37,455 nt of DNA from Phocaeicola plebeius (GCA_022767125.1 JALEPZ010000021.1:1-37455); one strand, 5' to 3'; positions 15,213 to 24,226 are shown, counted from the stretch's first letter. Notes: a model not told the origin generated them from the letters alone. Program-made: numbers and translations.

Positions 15213-17276
15213 ATGGAGAAAGAAATGAGATATTTCAACCGCGACATCAGTTGGCTGTCGTTCAACCATCGCGTACTGTTGGAGGCAGAGGATGCAGATC
15301 TTCCTCTGTACGAGCGCATTAACTTTATTGCCATTTACTCATCGAACCTCGAGGAATTCTATAAGGTGCGGGTGGCCGAACTGAAGGCCGTGGCTTCCGG
15401 TGGCCGCAGCGAGACGTTGACCGTCGGTCAGGCACGTGCATTGATCCGACAAATCACCGATATTGTCAATGCCCAGCTCGAAGATCGTGTCCGCATCTAT
15501 GAACAGGACATTCTGCCTGCATTGAGCCGGCAGCACATCGTCTTCTACCAGTCGCGGCAGGAACTGTCGCCCGCCCAGCGCGAGTTTGCCCATCGGTATT
15601 TTACGGAGGAGGTCTTTCCTTACCTCGCTCCGGTGAAGGTCGAGAAAGCCTGTGTCCGCATGTTCCTGCGCGACCGCCGTCTGTATCTGGCTGTGCGGGT
15701 CCGCCGCAAAGGGGGAGGCGACGAAGAATACTACATCCTGAAGCTGCCCTACAGCCGGTTGCCCCGCTTTGTCGAATTGCCGCGCGAAGGGGAGGACTAT
15801 TTCCTGATGTTTCTCGAAGACCTCATCAAGGACAACCTTCAAGAGATTTTTGTGGGGTACCAGGTAGACTGCAGCTATTGCTGCAAGATTTCCCGGGATG
15901 CCGATATCTACGTGGACGATGTTCCGTCCGAGAACGTGGTGGAACGCCTGAAGGAACGGGTCAAGAAGCGCAAGATAGGGGCCATCGCCCGCTTTGTCTA
16001 CGACCGGAAGATGCCGGCAGACTTCCTCGACTTCCTGGTGGATGCTTTCTCCATTCACCGCGAGGAACTGGTGCCGGGCGACAAGCACCTGAACCTGGAG
16101 GATCTGTCGGCGTTGCCTTGTCCCAACCCGCAGATCCTGCCGGTTAGCAAGCCGCAAGGACTCCGCATGCCAGGGCTCGACACGTGCCCGCGCTTCATGT
16201 ACCGGCTCGTGGCTCGCCGGGATGTGCTGCTCTACTATCCTTACCATACTTTCGACCATTTTACCCATTTCCTCCACGAGGCCGTGAACGACCGCCATTG
16301 CCGGGAAATCATGATTACGCAGTATCGGGTGGCCGAGCATTCCGAGGTCATCAACCTGCTCATTGCGGCGGCACAGAACGGGAAACGGGTGACGGTGTTC
16401 GTGGAGCTGAAGGCCCGCTTTGATGAAGAGAACAATCTGGTCACGGCGGAAATGATGACCAAGGCCGGAGTGCACATCATCTACAGTATTCCGGGACTGA
16501 AGGTACATGCCAAGGTGGCCCTGGTGCTCCGGGAGGACGACCAGGGCAAGCCGATCCGGAGCTATGCCTATGTCAGCACGGGCAATTTCAACGAAAAGAC
16601 GGCCAAGGTGTATGCCGATATCGGTTACTTTACGTGTAGCCCTGTCGTAGTGGACGACATGCACCTGTTGTTCCGTACCCTGCAGCGGGAGGTGACCGAA
16701 CCGGTGTTCAGGCGTCTGCTGATTGCCCGCTTCAACCTGTTGCCGGAACTGAAGAAAATGATTCATCGCGAGGTGGAGTTAGCCCGCAATGGAAAGCAGG
16801 GTCGCATTATCTTGAAGATGAATGCCCTGCAGGATGTATCCATGATTGAGGAACTCTATGCGGCCAGCGAGGCCGGCGTGCAGGTCGACCTGATTGTACG
16901 GGGCATCTGCTGCCTGATTCCCGGTCGGCCGTTCAGCCGTAACATCCGCATCACCCGTATCGTGGACGGCTTTCTGGAGCATGCCCGCGTGTGGTATTTC
17001 GGAAACAACGGGAATCCGCGTCTCTTTATCGGTTCGCCCGACTGGATGCAGCGCAACCTTTACCGCCGCATCGAGGCCGTGGTGCCGGTGCTCGACAGGG
17101 GGTTGCGGCAGCAGCTGGTGGACATGCTCGAGCTGCAGCTGACGTCCGACTGGAAGGCTTGCTGGGTCGACGATGCATTGCGGAATGTGTTCAAGCGTAC
17201 CCCCGACGGACCGAAGGTGAGGGCGCAGCATGATTTTTACGACTATCTGAAAACACAATTAACCAATAACCAATGA
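15213..17276 (+). CDS. ppk1: polyphosphate kinase 1 (687 aa)
   Basis: Membrane-associated enzyme that reversibly polymerises the gamma-phosphate of ATP into polyphosphate. The N-terminal block YFNRDISWLSFN and the phospholipase-D-like catalytic half are complete. The autophosphorylated histidine is H432 in LKVHAKVAL and the second conserved histidine is H590 in FLEHARVWYF, at nearly the same positions as in E. coli. The C-terminal FIGSPDWMQRNLYRRIE block is present. Start choice: the promoter at 15161-15192 rules out the ATG at 15162. 15213 (MEKEMRYF) or 15225 (MRYF, with GGAG six bases upstream) are both possible. Length is typical for PPK1. A hairpin shared with the convergent trp operon follows. 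Confidence 0.95.
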   Translation: MEKEMRYFNRDISWLSFNHRVLLEAEDADLPLYERINFIAIYSSNLEEFYKVRVAELKAVASGGRSETLTVGQARALIRQITDIVNAQLEDRVRIYEQDILPALSRQHIVFYQSRQELSPAQREFAHRYFTEEVFPYLAPVKVEKACVRMFLRDRRLYLAVRVRRKGGGDEEYYILKLPYSRLPRFVELPREGEDYFLMFLEDLIKDNLQEIFVGYQVDCSYCCKISRDADIYVDDVPSENVVERLKERVKKRKIGAIARFVYDRKMPADFLDFLVDAFSIHREELVPGDKHLNLEDLSALPCPNPQILPVSKPQGLRMPGLDTCPRFMYRLVARRDVLLYYPYHTFDHFTHFLHEAVNDRHCREIMITQYRVAEHSEVINLLIAAAQNGKRVTVFVELKARFDEENNLVTAEMMTKAGVHIIYSIPGLKVHAKVALVLREDDQGKPIRSYAYVSTGNFNEKTAKVYADIGYFTCSPVVVDDMHLLFRTLQREVTEPVFRRLLIARFNLLPELKKMIHREVELARNGKQGRIILKMNALQDVSMIEELYAASEAGVQVDLIVRGICCLIPGRPFSRNIRITRIVDGFLEHARVWYFGNNGNPRLFIGSPDWMQRNLYRRIEAVVPVLDRGLRQQLVDMLELQLTSDWKACWVDDALRNVFKRTPDGPKVRAQHDFYDYLKTQLTNNQ

Positions 17277-17289
17277 AGAAGATATGGAA

Positions 17290-17329
17290 GGTGTGTCAAA
17301 ATCAGCGTCGCCTGTCATTTTGACACACC
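17290..17329. terminator. bidirectional terminator between ppk1 and trpA
   Basis: Perfect 13-bp stem: GGTGTGTCAAAAT (17290-17302) and ATTTTGACACACC (17317-17329), with a 14-base loop. It lies between the convergent ppk1 and trp operon. The right arm continues as CTCCT, the same extension as in the palindrome at 13331-13360. Confidence 0.8.
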
Positions 17330-17350
17330 CTCCTGAAGGAGTATTTTCTA

Positions 17351-18127
17351 TCAGCGGATGGCGGCCAGCAGCCGGTCTGCGGCGAGAGCCGCATTCCCTT
17401 TCGCTTCTTGCAGCAGGGTCACGAACTTGCTGCCGATGATGCAACCGGCTGCATGAGCGGCCGCTGCTTCGAACGTCTGCCGGTTCGAGATGCCGAACCC
17501 GATCATGCGCGGGTGTTGCAGCTGCATCGCTTCGATGCGGCGGAAATACGCCTGCTTCTGTTCGTTGAAGTCTTTTTGCGCCCCGGTGATGGCGGCCGAA
17601 GAGACCATGTAGATAAAGCCGTCGGCATACTGGTCGATGAGGCGGATGCGCTCCTCGCTGGTTTCGGGCGTGATGAGCATGGTCACTTTGATGTCGTATT
17701 GCTGCGAGATGGCGCGGTATTCCTCCCTATAGTCGTTGAAGGGCAGGTCGGGAATAATGACCCCGTCAATGCCACATTCCTGGCAGCGGCGGCAGAAGGC
17801 TTCGAATCCGAACTGCAGGATGGGGTTGAGGTACCCCATCAGGACCAGGGGGATGGTGACTCCTTCCTGACGGATGTGCTGCAGCTGGTCGAACAGCCGT
17901 CGGAGGGTCATGCCGTTGCGCAAGGCTTGGGTGGCAGCGGCCTGGATGACGGGACCGTCGGCCATGGGGTCGCTGAACGGGATACCGATTTCAATCATGT
18001 CGATGCCTTTGTCCTGCAAGGTACGGATCACCGTTGCGGTGCCTTCCAGGGTGGGACTGCCGGCACAAAAGTAGATGGAAAGTATGTTCTGGTGTTTTTT
18101 GCTGAATAATTCGTTGATTCGGTTCAT
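17351..18127 (-). CDS. trpA: tryptophan synthase alpha subunit (258 aa)
   Basis: Cleaves indole-3-glycerol phosphate to indole, which passes to TrpB. The TIM-barrel signature IEIGIPFSDPMADGPVIQ contains the catalytic Glu and Asp. The phosphate-binding end is MIGFGISNRQTF. Length (258) fits the usual 255-270. The start is placed at 18127 (MNRINELF), the usual beginning of Bacteroides TrpA. An ATG two codons upstream (18133) is possible; there is no Shine-Dalgarno to decide. It is the last gene of the operon, 17 bases behind trpF, and ends before the shared terminator hairpin at 17290. Confidence 0.96.
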   Translation of the reverse strand: MNRINELFSKKHQNILSIYFCAGSPTLEGTATVIRTLQDKGIDMIEIGIPFSDPMADGPVIQAAATQALRNGMTLRRLFDQLQHIRQEGVTIPLVLMGYLNPILQFGFEAFCRRCQECGIDGVIIPDLPFNDYREEYRAISQQYDIKVTMLITPETSEERIRLIDQYADGFIYMVSSAAITGAQKDFNEQKQAYFRRIEAMQLQHPRMIGFGISNRQTFEAAAAHAAGCIIGSKFVTLLQEAKGNAALAADRLLAAIR

Positions 18128-18144
18128 AAGCATGCATGTTTTTT

Positions 18145-18756
18145 TTAGTGGCTCTTGAATTTGGTGATAAACGATTGCAGTAGCTCTGCATCTTTCCGGC
18201 CCGGGGCTGTCTCGAAACCGCTGTTCAGGTCGATGCCTGCCCAGCGCGGGTGGCGGAATTGGTGCAAGGCTTCCAGGCTGTCGGGACACAGGCCGCCGCT
18301 GAGTAGGAAAGGCGTACGGCCGGTATAGTGCCGGAGCAGGCTCCAGTCGAAGGGACGGCCAGATCCGCCGAAGGAGGCGGTAGGCGTGTCAAACAGGAAA
18401 TAGTCGGCACAGTCTTCGTAGTCGGCCGTGGCCGTGAAGTCTTTGGCCTGTTTCGGGGCAAACGCCTTGATGACGGTCAGTCCTGCCTCCCGGAGCTGTT
18501 GGCACAAGGAAGGCAGTTCCTGGCCGTGCAGCTGGATGCTGTCGAGCCGGAAAGCGTCGGCCCGTTCCCGGATGTCCGCTTCCCCGGCATTGACGAATAC
18601 CCCCACGCGGCGCACCGACTGGGGCAAGTAGGAAGGCGGTGCTGGAACGAAGCGGGGCGAACGGGGATAAAAGATGAATCCCATCCAGTCCGCACCGGTC
18701 TGCTCTACGGCGCGGATGTTCTCCGCCTCGCGCATTCCGCATACTTTGACAATCAT
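18145..18756 (-). CDS. trpF: phosphoribosylanthranilate isomerase (203 aa)
   Basis: Catalyses the Amadori rearrangement of phosphoribosylanthranilate to the carboxyphenylamino-deoxyribulose phosphate. The N-terminal KVCGMREAENI carries the catalytic Cys (C6). The catalytic Asp lies in LFDTPTASFGGSGRPFDW, and the phosphate loops SGGLCPDS and GIDLNSGFE close the barrel. Length (203) is normal. The ATG overlaps the trpC stop by four bases (ATGA), so TrpF and TrpC are translationally coupled but remain separate proteins, unlike the fused E. coli TrpCF. Confidence 0.95.
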   Translation of the reverse strand: MIVKVCGMREAENIRAVEQTGADWMGFIFYPRSPRFVPAPPSYLPQSVRRVGVFVNAGEADIRERADAFRLDSIQLHGQELPSLCQQLREAGLTVIKAFAPKQAKDFTATADYEDCADYFLFDTPTASFGGSGRPFDWSLLRHYTGRTPFLLSGGLCPDSLEALHQFRHPRWAGIDLNSGFETAPGRKDAELLQSFITKFKSH

Positions 18757-19553
18757 AGGCTTTCCTCCTCTTGCAGTTGCCGGATGAAACCGGCCAAGGC
18801 TTCTCCGGGGTCTGTGGATCGCATGAAGGTCTCTCCGATGAGGAAGCCGCGGAATCCCGCCTGGCGCAACCGCCGTACCGTTGCTGGCTGCGAGATGCCG
18901 CTTTCCGATACCAGTACGGTATCTTTCGGCAGTTGCTCCGCCAGGCGGAAGGAGTTTTCCACATCGGTGTGGAAGGTACCCAGGTTGCGGTTGTTGATGC
19001 CTACCATGTCAATATTTTCATGGATGTATGCCAGTTCTTCTTCCCGGTGCAGTTCCAGCAGCACCTCCAGCTGCAGGCGGTGTGCCTCGGCGGCCAGCGA
19101 CCGGCATTCGTCCACACGGAGGGCGGCGGCAATCAGCAGTACGGCATCCGCCCCCGTCAGTTTGGCTTGATAGAGCTGGTAGGGACTCACGATGAAGTCT
19201 TTCCGCAGGATGGGCAGCCGCACTTGCGAGCGGGCCTGGCGCAGGTCCTTCAGGCTTCCGCCGAAGAACGGCGCGTCGGTCAGGATGGAGAGGGCCGATG
19301 CCCCTGCCGCCTGATAGGCAGGGGCGACGAGGGCAGGGTCTGCCTCCTGGTGAATCCACCCTTTCGAAGGCGACCGCCGTTTGAATTCGGCGATGATGCC
19401 ATAAGGGGAGGCGGCCAGGTGCTGCTTCATGCTGATGCCCGGTTGCGGATCTCCCAGCTGTGCGGCGAGGTAGTCCAGAGGCACCGCCTGCTGTTCGTCT
19501 GCCAACGTCTCACGCTTGCGGGCGAGGATGGTGGTCAGGATATCTGTGTCCAT
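18753..19553 (-). CDS. trpC: indole-3-glycerol phosphate synthase (266 aa)
   Basis: Closes the indole ring from the TrpF product. Catalytic motifs are present: IAEFKRRSPSKGWI (substrate Lys and Ser), LRKDFIVSPYQLYQAKLTGADAVLLI (catalytic Lys), VGINNRNLGTFHTD and SESGIS. Length (266) matches the family. The start at 19553 (MDTDILTTILARKRE) lies 12 bases after trpD, and the stop overlaps trpF. It has the usual N-terminal helical extension of about 45 residues before the barrel. Confidence 0.96.
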   Translation of the reverse strand: MDTDILTTILARKRETLADEQQAVPLDYLAAQLGDPQPGISMKQHLAASPYGIIAEFKRRSPSKGWIHQEADPALVAPAYQAAGASALSILTDAPFFGGSLKDLRQARSQVRLPILRKDFIVSPYQLYQAKLTGADAVLLIAAALRVDECRSLAAEAHRLQLEVLLELHREEELAYIHENIDMVGINNRNLGTFHTDVENSFRLAEQLPKDTVLVSESGISQPATVRRLRQAGFRGFLIGETFMRSTDPGEALAGFIRQLQEEESL

Positions 19554-19565
19554 AGTCGTACGGGG

Positions 19566-20561
19566 TCAGGAGTTGAGTTCGATGAATCGTTGCAGGGTCT
19601 TCCAGGCCTTTCCGCTCTCCAGTGCTTCTCGGGCGATGGCCACGCATTCGGTGGCACTCTTCTGCTGCTCGATGGCCTGGATGGCGAAGGCGGCATTGGC
19701 CAGCACGCAGTCTGTCTGGGCGGTCGTCCCCTGGTTCTGGAGCACATGGTCGAAGATGCGGGCGGCGGCTTGCGGGCTGTCTCCTCCCTGCAGGTCTTCC
19801 GTACGGGCAGTGGACAGTCCCAGGTCGGCCGGCCGGTAGATGCCTTCGTAGGTGTTGGTGCAAATCTTGAATTCATCGGTCAGCGAGATTTCGTCGTAGC
19901 CGTCCAGGCTGTTCACCACAGCGAAACCGATACCGAGGCGTTGCAGGGTATGGGTGTAGAGGCGCATCTGCTGCAGGTCGGCCACCCCGAGCAGCTGGTA
20001 GTCGGGCTGGCAGGGATTGACCAGCGGGCCCAGCAGGTTGAAGAGGGTGCGTACCTGCAAGGCTTTGCGGACGGGCCCTACGGCTTTCAGTCCCGGATTG
20101 AACAAGGGGGCATGCAGGTAGGCCATGTTGCAGCCCTCAATGGACCGTTGCAGGTCTTCCTGACGGTTGCTGAACCGGACACCGTGTTGTTCCATGACAT
20201 TGCTGGCACCGCTGATGGAGGTCGCTCCGTAGTTGCCGTGCTTGGCCACGGGATAGCCGGCGGCGGCCACGATGAAGCAGGCACAGGTAGATATGTTGAA
20301 GGTGTTCTTCCCGTCGCCGCCGGTACCTACGATGTCGATGGGGCGATAGGCCGCCAGGTCGACAGGAATGCGGGTGCCCAGCAAGGCGTTGCGGAAGCCC
20401 AGCAGTTCGTCTACGGTGATGTTGCGCATCCGGTAGACGGTGAGCAGGGCAGCCAGTTGTGCGTCGTTGTAGTCTCCTGCCGTAATGTGGTTCATCAGCC
20501 GGCAGGCTTCCTCTTCGCTGAGCACTTCGTGCTGGAAGAGATGGGTGAGTAGTTGTTTCAT
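19566..20561 (-). CDS. trpD: anthranilate phosphoribosyltransferase (331 aa)
   Basis: Transfers phosphoribosyl from PRPP to anthranilate. The glycine-rich PRPP loop GTGGDGKNTFNIST and the KHGNYGATSISGASNVME block are diagnostic, and the acidic metal motif appears as LDGYDEISLTDEFK. The start is set at 20561 (MKQLLTHLF), since the ten upstream in-frame codons are not family-like and the resulting 331 residues match TrpD elsewhere. It is a stand-alone TrpD, not fused to TrpG as in enterobacteria. It sits 45 bases after trpG. Confidence 0.96.
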   Translation of the reverse strand: MKQLLTHLFQHEVLSEEEACRLMNHITAGDYNDAQLAALLTVYRMRNITVDELLGFRNALLGTRIPVDLAAYRPIDIVGTGGDGKNTFNISTCACFIVAAAGYPVAKHGNYGATSISGASNVMEQHGVRFSNRQEDLQRSIEGCNMAYLHAPLFNPGLKAVGPVRKALQVRTLFNLLGPLVNPCQPDYQLLGVADLQQMRLYTHTLQRLGIGFAVVNSLDGYDEISLTDEFKICTNTYEGIYRPADLGLSTARTEDLQGGDSPQAAARIFDHVLQNQGTTAQTDCVLANAAFAIQAIEQQKSATECVAIAREALESGKAWKTLQRFIELNS

Positions 20562-20606
20562 TGTAGTTGGGATAAATGTATTGTACTTCAAGTGTCGGGT
20601 CGCTGG

Positions 20607-21170
20607 TCAGTGTTCCAGCCAGTTTCGCAGGATGGCCTTCCCCGAGGGGGTCAGCACCGATTCGGGATGAAACTGGATGCCGCGTACGTCCCAGGTGCGG
20701 TGACGCAGGGCCATGATGTATCCTTCTTCACTCACGGCGGTCACTTCCAGGCTGTCGGGCAGGGTGGGGTGGTCGACGACCCACGAGTGGTAACGGCCCA
20801 CGGGGAAGCAGGAGGGCAGTCCTTCGAAGAGATAGTCCTCGGTGGTCCGTGTGACGGGGGTCTGCACGCCGTGGTACACCTCTTTCAGGTTGACAAGCCG
20901 TCCGCCCATGGCTTCGCCGATGCCCTGTTCGCCCAGGCAGATGCCCAGGATGGGCTTCTGGCCGGCATAGTGGCGGATAACGTCCAGCAGCAGTCCGGCT
21001 TCTTCCGGAATGCCCGGCCCCGGCGACAGCAGGATCTTGTCATAGGCTTCGAGATCGGGCAGCCGGAAGCAGTCATTGCGCAGTACGCTGACGGTTGCCC
21101 CCAGTTCCTTTACCAGGTGGCTGAGGTTGTAGGTAAAGGAGTCGTAATTATCAATGATGACGATGTTCAT
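20607..21170 (-). CDS. trpG: anthranilate synthase component II, glutamine amidotransferase (187 aa)
   Basis: Supplies ammonia from glutamine to TrpE. The class I amidotransferase triad is visible: C78 in GICLGEQ, then His and Glu in QFHPES near residue 170. The oxyanion strand is LSPGPGIPEEAG. The residue after CLG is Glu rather than the more usual His or Met, a mild deviation. The start is the ATG at 21170 (MNIVIIDNYDSFTYNL); a TTG four codons upstream is not preferred. A GGAAA sits close upstream. Length (187) is standard, and the gene follows trpE after 30 bases. Confidence 0.95.
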   Translation of the reverse strand: MNIVIIDNYDSFTYNLSHLVKELGATVSVLRNDCFRLPDLEAYDKILLSPGPGIPEEAGLLLDVIRHYAGQKPILGICLGEQGIGEAMGGRLVNLKEVYHGVQTPVTRTTEDYLFEGLPSCFPVGRYHSWVVDHPTLPDSLEVTAVSEEGYIMALRHRTWDVRGIQFHPESVLTPSGKAILRNWLEH

Positions 21171-21200
21171 GGTTTCCAACAATTCTAAAGGTTCATGTTT

Positions 21201-22601
21201 TTACAGGGTCTCTGCCAGCAGGATGGCCTTGCGCAGCGCACCGAGCTTGTTGTTCACTTCCTGCAGTTCGTTCTCTTCGTTGCTCTTGGCCACGATGCCG
21301 CCGCCCGCCTGGAACCACAGTTCGCCGTTGCGGCTCACGAACGTACGGATGGTGATGGCCTGGTTCAGCGTTCCGTTCAGACCGATGAAGCCCACGCACC
21401 CTCCATACGCCCCCCGGTTGTGGGGCTCGTATTCGTTGATGAGCTGCAGGGCACGCACCTTGGGTGCACCGCTCAGGGTACCGGCAGGGAAAGTGTCGAT
21501 GAAGGCCTTGATCGGGTCGGCTCCTTCGTCCAGTTCGCCGCTGACGCGGCTGACCAGGTGGATGACGTGGCTGTAGTACTGCGGTTCCTTGTAGAAGGCC
21601 ACGTGTACGTTGTGGCAGTTGCGGCTCAGGTCGTTGCGGGCCAGGTCCACCAGCATGACGTGTTCGGCATTCTCCTTCGGGTCCGCCAGCAGGGCCGCGG
21701 TCAGCTGTTCGTCGGTGTCCTTGTCGCCGCTGCGTCGGGTGGTGCCGGCTATCGGGTCGATGGTCGCTGTCCGTCCCTCGATCTTGCAGTGCGTTTCGGG
21801 CGAGGAACCGAAGATGCGGAAACCGCCGAAATCGAAGTAGAACAGGGAGGGGGAGGGGTTGATGCTCCGCAGGGCCCGGTAGAGCTTGAAGTCATCTCCT
21901 TCGAACCGCTGGATGAAGCGCCGGGAGAGGACAATCTGGAACACGTCACCGCGCAGACAGTGGGCGATTCCTTTGCGGATGTTGGCCTTGTGCTCTTCGT
22001 CGGTCAGGGTACTGGTGGTGGGGCCCACCGGATGGAACTCGTAGGTGGTGTAGTTCCGGTCGGCGATGGCCCGTTTGATGGTGTCGATATGGCTGGTCTC
22101 TCCCTCTCCCAGCATCTCCACCAGCACCATCTCGCTCTTGAAGTCGTTGAACACGATGATGTATTTGTAGAGGATGTACAGGATGTCGGGAGCGTCGTTC
22201 TTCGTTTCGGTGCTGTCCTTCACGGCGATGTGCTCGAAGTAGCGGACGGCGTTCGAGGTGGTGTAGCCGTACAGTCCGCAGTAGCCGGCATATTCTCCGC
22301 TCACCTGGAAACGCGAGAGGAACGCGCTGATGGCGGTCTCTACCGGATAGTCATCGCTCACGGGACGGCTTTCGTGCGTGCCGTCGGGGTAGGAGGCGGT
22401 GGCAATGCCGTGTCCCACTTCGATGCGGGCGATGGGATTCAGTCCGATGAACGAGCGGCTGTTCTCGCCGCCGTGGTAGTCCGAGCTTTCCATGAGGGCA
22501 CTCTGTGGAAACAGGTCACGGACTTTCAGGTACGTGCTGACCGGGGTGTGCAGGTCGCCCAGCAGCGTCTTGTATTGGGTGGTATACGTGTAGGTCTTCA
22601 T
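21201..22601 (-). CDS. trpE: anthranilate synthase component I (466 aa)
   Basis: Converts chorismate to anthranilate with ammonia from TrpG, the committed step of tryptophan synthesis. The chorismate-binding C-terminal half includes [25 protein letters not shown] and [15 protein letters not shown]. Near the N-terminus, [19 protein letters not shown] corresponds to the LLES feedback-inhibition region of TrpE, so inhibition by tryptophan is likely. Length (466) is normal for Bacteroidetes. The ATG overlaps the trpB stop (ATGA). Alternative members of the family (PabB, MenF) are excluded by the operon. Confidence 0.96.
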   Translation of the reverse strand: MKTYTYTTQYKTLLGDLHTPVSTYLKVRDLFPQSALMESSDYHGGENSRSFIGLNPIARIEVGHGIATASYPDGTHESRPVSDDYPVETAISAFLSRFQVSGEYAGYCGLYGYTTSNAVRYFEHIAVKDSTETKNDAPDILYILYKYIIVFNDFKSEMVLVEMLGEGETSHIDTIKRAIADRNYTTYEFHPVGPTTSTLTDEEHKANIRKGIAHCLRGDVFQIVLSRRFIQRFEGDDFKLYRALRSINPSPSLFYFDFGGFRIFGSSPETHCKIEGRTATIDPIAGTTRRSGDKDTDEQLTAALLADPKENAEHVMLVDLARNDLSRNCHNVHVAFYKEPQYYSHVIHLVSRVSGELDEGADPIKAFIDTFPAGTLSGAPKVRALQLINEYEPHNRGAYGGCVGFIGLNGTLNQAITIRTFVSRNGELWFQAGGGIVAKSNEENELQEVNNKLGALRKAILLAETL

Positions 22602-23794
22602 TGTTCGGGGAAGTTAGGGTGGTGGTTCAGATACGTTTCCATGTCTTTGTCGCCGCGTCCGGAAACGGTCAGCACGACGATGTCGGTCGGTTGGAAGTGC
22701 AGCTGGGGCAGTGCGCCCAGGGCATGGGCCGATTCCAGTGCCGGGATGATGCCCTCTAACCGTGTCAGTTCGTAGGCGGCGCGGATGGCTTCCTCGTCGT
22801 TCACGGCCAGGATGGTGGCGCGGTGTTCCTGCGAGAGGTGGGCGTGCAGGGGACCGATGCCCGGATAGTCCAGTCCGGCTGAGATGGAGTAGGGCTCGAT
22901 GATCTGTCCGTCGGCATCCTGCATCACTAAGGTCTTCGAGCCGTGGATGATGCCCAACCGTCCGGCATGTATCGTGGCGGCGGTCATTCCAGTCTCCACT
23001 CCTTTTCCTCCGGCTTCGGCCAGCACGATTTTCACCCGCTCGTCGTCGATGTAGTGGTAGATGGTACCGGCGGCGTTGCTACCTCCTCCCACGCAGGCCA
23101 TCAGGTAGTCGGGGTAGTCGCGTCCTTCGTGTTCCAGCAGCTGCCGGCGGATTTCTTCGCTGATGACCGACTGCAGGCGGGCCACCATGTCGGGGTAGGG
23201 ATGAGGGCCTACGGTAGAGCCGATGACGTAATAGGTGTCCTCAGGATGGCAGCACCAGTCGCGGATGGCCTCGTTGGTGGCATCCTTCAGGGTCATGTTG
23301 CCCGAGGTGACGGGGCGCACGGTGGCTCCCAGCATCTTCATCTTTTCCACGTTCACGTGCTGGCGCTCCACATCGGTCTTGCCCATATAGACCACACACT
23401 CCATGTTCATCAGGGCACATACCGTAGCGGTGGCCACGCCGTGCTGGCCGGCACCGGTTTCGGCAATGATGCGCCGCTTGCCCATGCGCCGGGCCAGCAG
23501 CACCTGTCCGATGGCGTTGTTGATCTTGTGGGCACCGGTGTGGTTCAGGTCCTCGCGTTTCAGGTAGATTTTGCAGCCATACTGCTCCGACAGCCTCCGG
23601 GCCAGGTAGAGGGGGGAGGGGCGGCCTACGTAGTCGCGCAGCAGCTGGGCAAATTCTTCCTGAAAGTCCGGACTGTCGATGACTCTCCGATAGGCCAGTC
23701 GCAGTTCTTCCACACATCGGTGGAGAATTTCGGGGATGTAGGCACCGCCGAACTCCCCATAATACCCTTCCGGGTTGACTTGATACGTTTTCAT
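22598..23794 (-). CDS. trpB: tryptophan synthase beta subunit (398 aa)
   Basis: PLP enzyme joining indole and serine. The cofactor lysine is K90 in [10 protein letters not shown], the phosphate loop is [11 protein letters not shown], and the C-terminal SGRGDKD motif is intact. The N-terminal [12 protein letters not shown] is diagnostic of the TrpB1 type. I place the start at 23794 ([17 protein letters not shown]). The frame stays open to 23929, but that stretch is the attenuator hairpin and leader RNA. Unusually compared with enterobacteria, trpB is the first structural gene (order B-E-G-D-C-F-A), so it directly follows the attenuator. Confidence 0.97.
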   Translation of the reverse strand: MKTYQVNPEGYYGEFGGAYIPEILHRCVEELRLAYRRVIDSPDFQEEFAQLLRDYVGRPSPLYLARRLSEQYGCKIYLKREDLNHTGAHKINNAIGQVLLARRMGKRRIIAETGAGQHGVATATVCALMNMECVVYMGKTDVERQHVNVEKMKMLGATVRPVTSGNMTLKDATNEAIRDWCCHPEDTYYVIGSTVGPHPYPDMVARLQSVISEEIRRQLLEHEGRDYPDYLMACVGGGSNAAGTIYHYIDDERVKIVLAEAGGKGVETGMTAATIHAGRLGIIHGSKTLVMQDADGQIIEPYSISAGLDYPGIGPLHAHLSQEHRATILAVNDEEAIRAAYELTRLEGIIPALESAHALGALPQLHFQPTDIVVLTVSGRGDKDMETYLNHHPNFPEQ

Positions 23795-23846
23795 GATGCG
23801 TTGTAATTTGTTTTTTTGTTCTTGTTTCTGTGGGTGCCTCAACGAA

Positions 23847-23878
23847 AAAGAGGCTGTCGTAAGTACGACAGCCTCTTT
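23847..23878 (-). terminator. trp attenuator (terminator hairpin)
   Basis: On the reverse strand AAAGAGGCTGTCGT, loop ACTT and ACGACAGCCTCTTT form a perfect 14-bp stem followed by TT. The 3' arm plus flank gives a TTTTT run. It lies between the leader peptide and trpB. The loop and start of the 3' arm (ACTTACGAC) are exactly complementary to GTCGTAAGT at the end of the leader ORF, which gives an antiterminator. Confidence 0.9.
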
Positions 23879-23927
23879 CCTTGTTTCTTTCGTTGATTCA
23901 GCAGACGGATACACACATACGGGGCTC

Positions 23928-23951
23928 ACTTACGACTTCGGGAGTTGTAAG
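23928..23951 (-). promoter_or_regulatory. trp leader hairpin 1:2 and antiterminator strand
   Basis: Reverse strand: CTTACAACT (23951-23943) pairs with AGTCGTAAG (23937-23929), with one A-C mismatch, around loop CCCGA. The second strand can instead pair over nine bases with ACTTACGAC at 23864-23856, which would break the attenuator stem. The leader stop codon lies in the second strand. Confidence 0.8.
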
Positions 23952-23992
23952 CGGCGCCACCAAAAGAATGTATTCGTCAACTGGGTATTCAT
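23930..23992 (-). CDS. trpL: trp operon leader peptide with tandem Trp codons (20 aa)
   Basis: A 20-codon ORF in the 5' leader of the trp operon. Codons 11 and 12 are both TGG (context TFFWWRR). Tryptophan is otherwise the rarest residue, so the tandem pair is the classic sign of ribosome-mediated attenuation. The Trp codons end seven bases before the first strand of the 1:2 hairpin, so a stalled ribosome would cover that strand and free the second strand for the antiterminator. When translation runs to the stop, the second strand is covered and the terminator at 23847-23878 can form. Its position and design agree with the Bacteroid-trp RNA motif described for this phylum. Confidence 0.85.
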   Translation of the reverse strand: MNTQLTNTFFWWRRLQLPKS

Positions 23993-24034
23993 GATAGTTC
24001 TCTATTTATTCGGTTGTTTTGTTTATTAATCGAT

Positions 24035-24064
24035 GCAAAAGTAGGGATTATTTTTGATAATCCA
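24035..24064 (-). promoter_or_regulatory. promoter of the trp operon
   Basis: Reverse strand: TACTTTTG (24035-24042) is an exact -7 match and TTG (24062-24064) lies 19 bases upstream. Transcription would begin near 24028, about 36 bases before the leader peptide start, and about 235 bases before trpB. Confidence 0.6.
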
Positions 24065-24170
24065 AGCGAAATGCCGACTTTTTTTGCTTCCCGTCATGGC
24101 TTTTTCTGAAAACGGCGGATACCTGTGGGGGATGTGGAGGAAGAGGGTCTGTTCTTGTCTTTCTTAGCCA

Positions 24171-24226
24171 CCTGTCGAAGCAACTCAAGAATGCCTGTCG
24201 AAGCGCCCCAAGAATGCCTGTCGAAG
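24171..24226. repeat. short tandem repeat, 23-bp unit
   Basis: The unit CCTGTCGAAGC followed by about 8 bases and AAGAATG occurs at 24171-24193 and 24194-24216; a third partial unit starts at 24217 (CCTGTCGAAG). A diverged CCTGTCG recurs at 24263. The first two units differ at only a few positions. Confidence 0.7.

Noticed and set aside
18771..20552. Forward open frame of 593 codons opposite trpC and trpD
   Set aside because: The complementary strand carries intact trp genes with all motifs; this is a shadow frame.
23795..23929. Extended N-terminus of TrpB
   Set aside because: This stretch is the attenuator hairpin region. The TrpB family starts at [17 protein letters not shown].
24171..24226. 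Repeats as a CRISPR array
   Set aside because: The units are directly abutting 23-bp tandem copies without spacers, and no cas genes are nearby.
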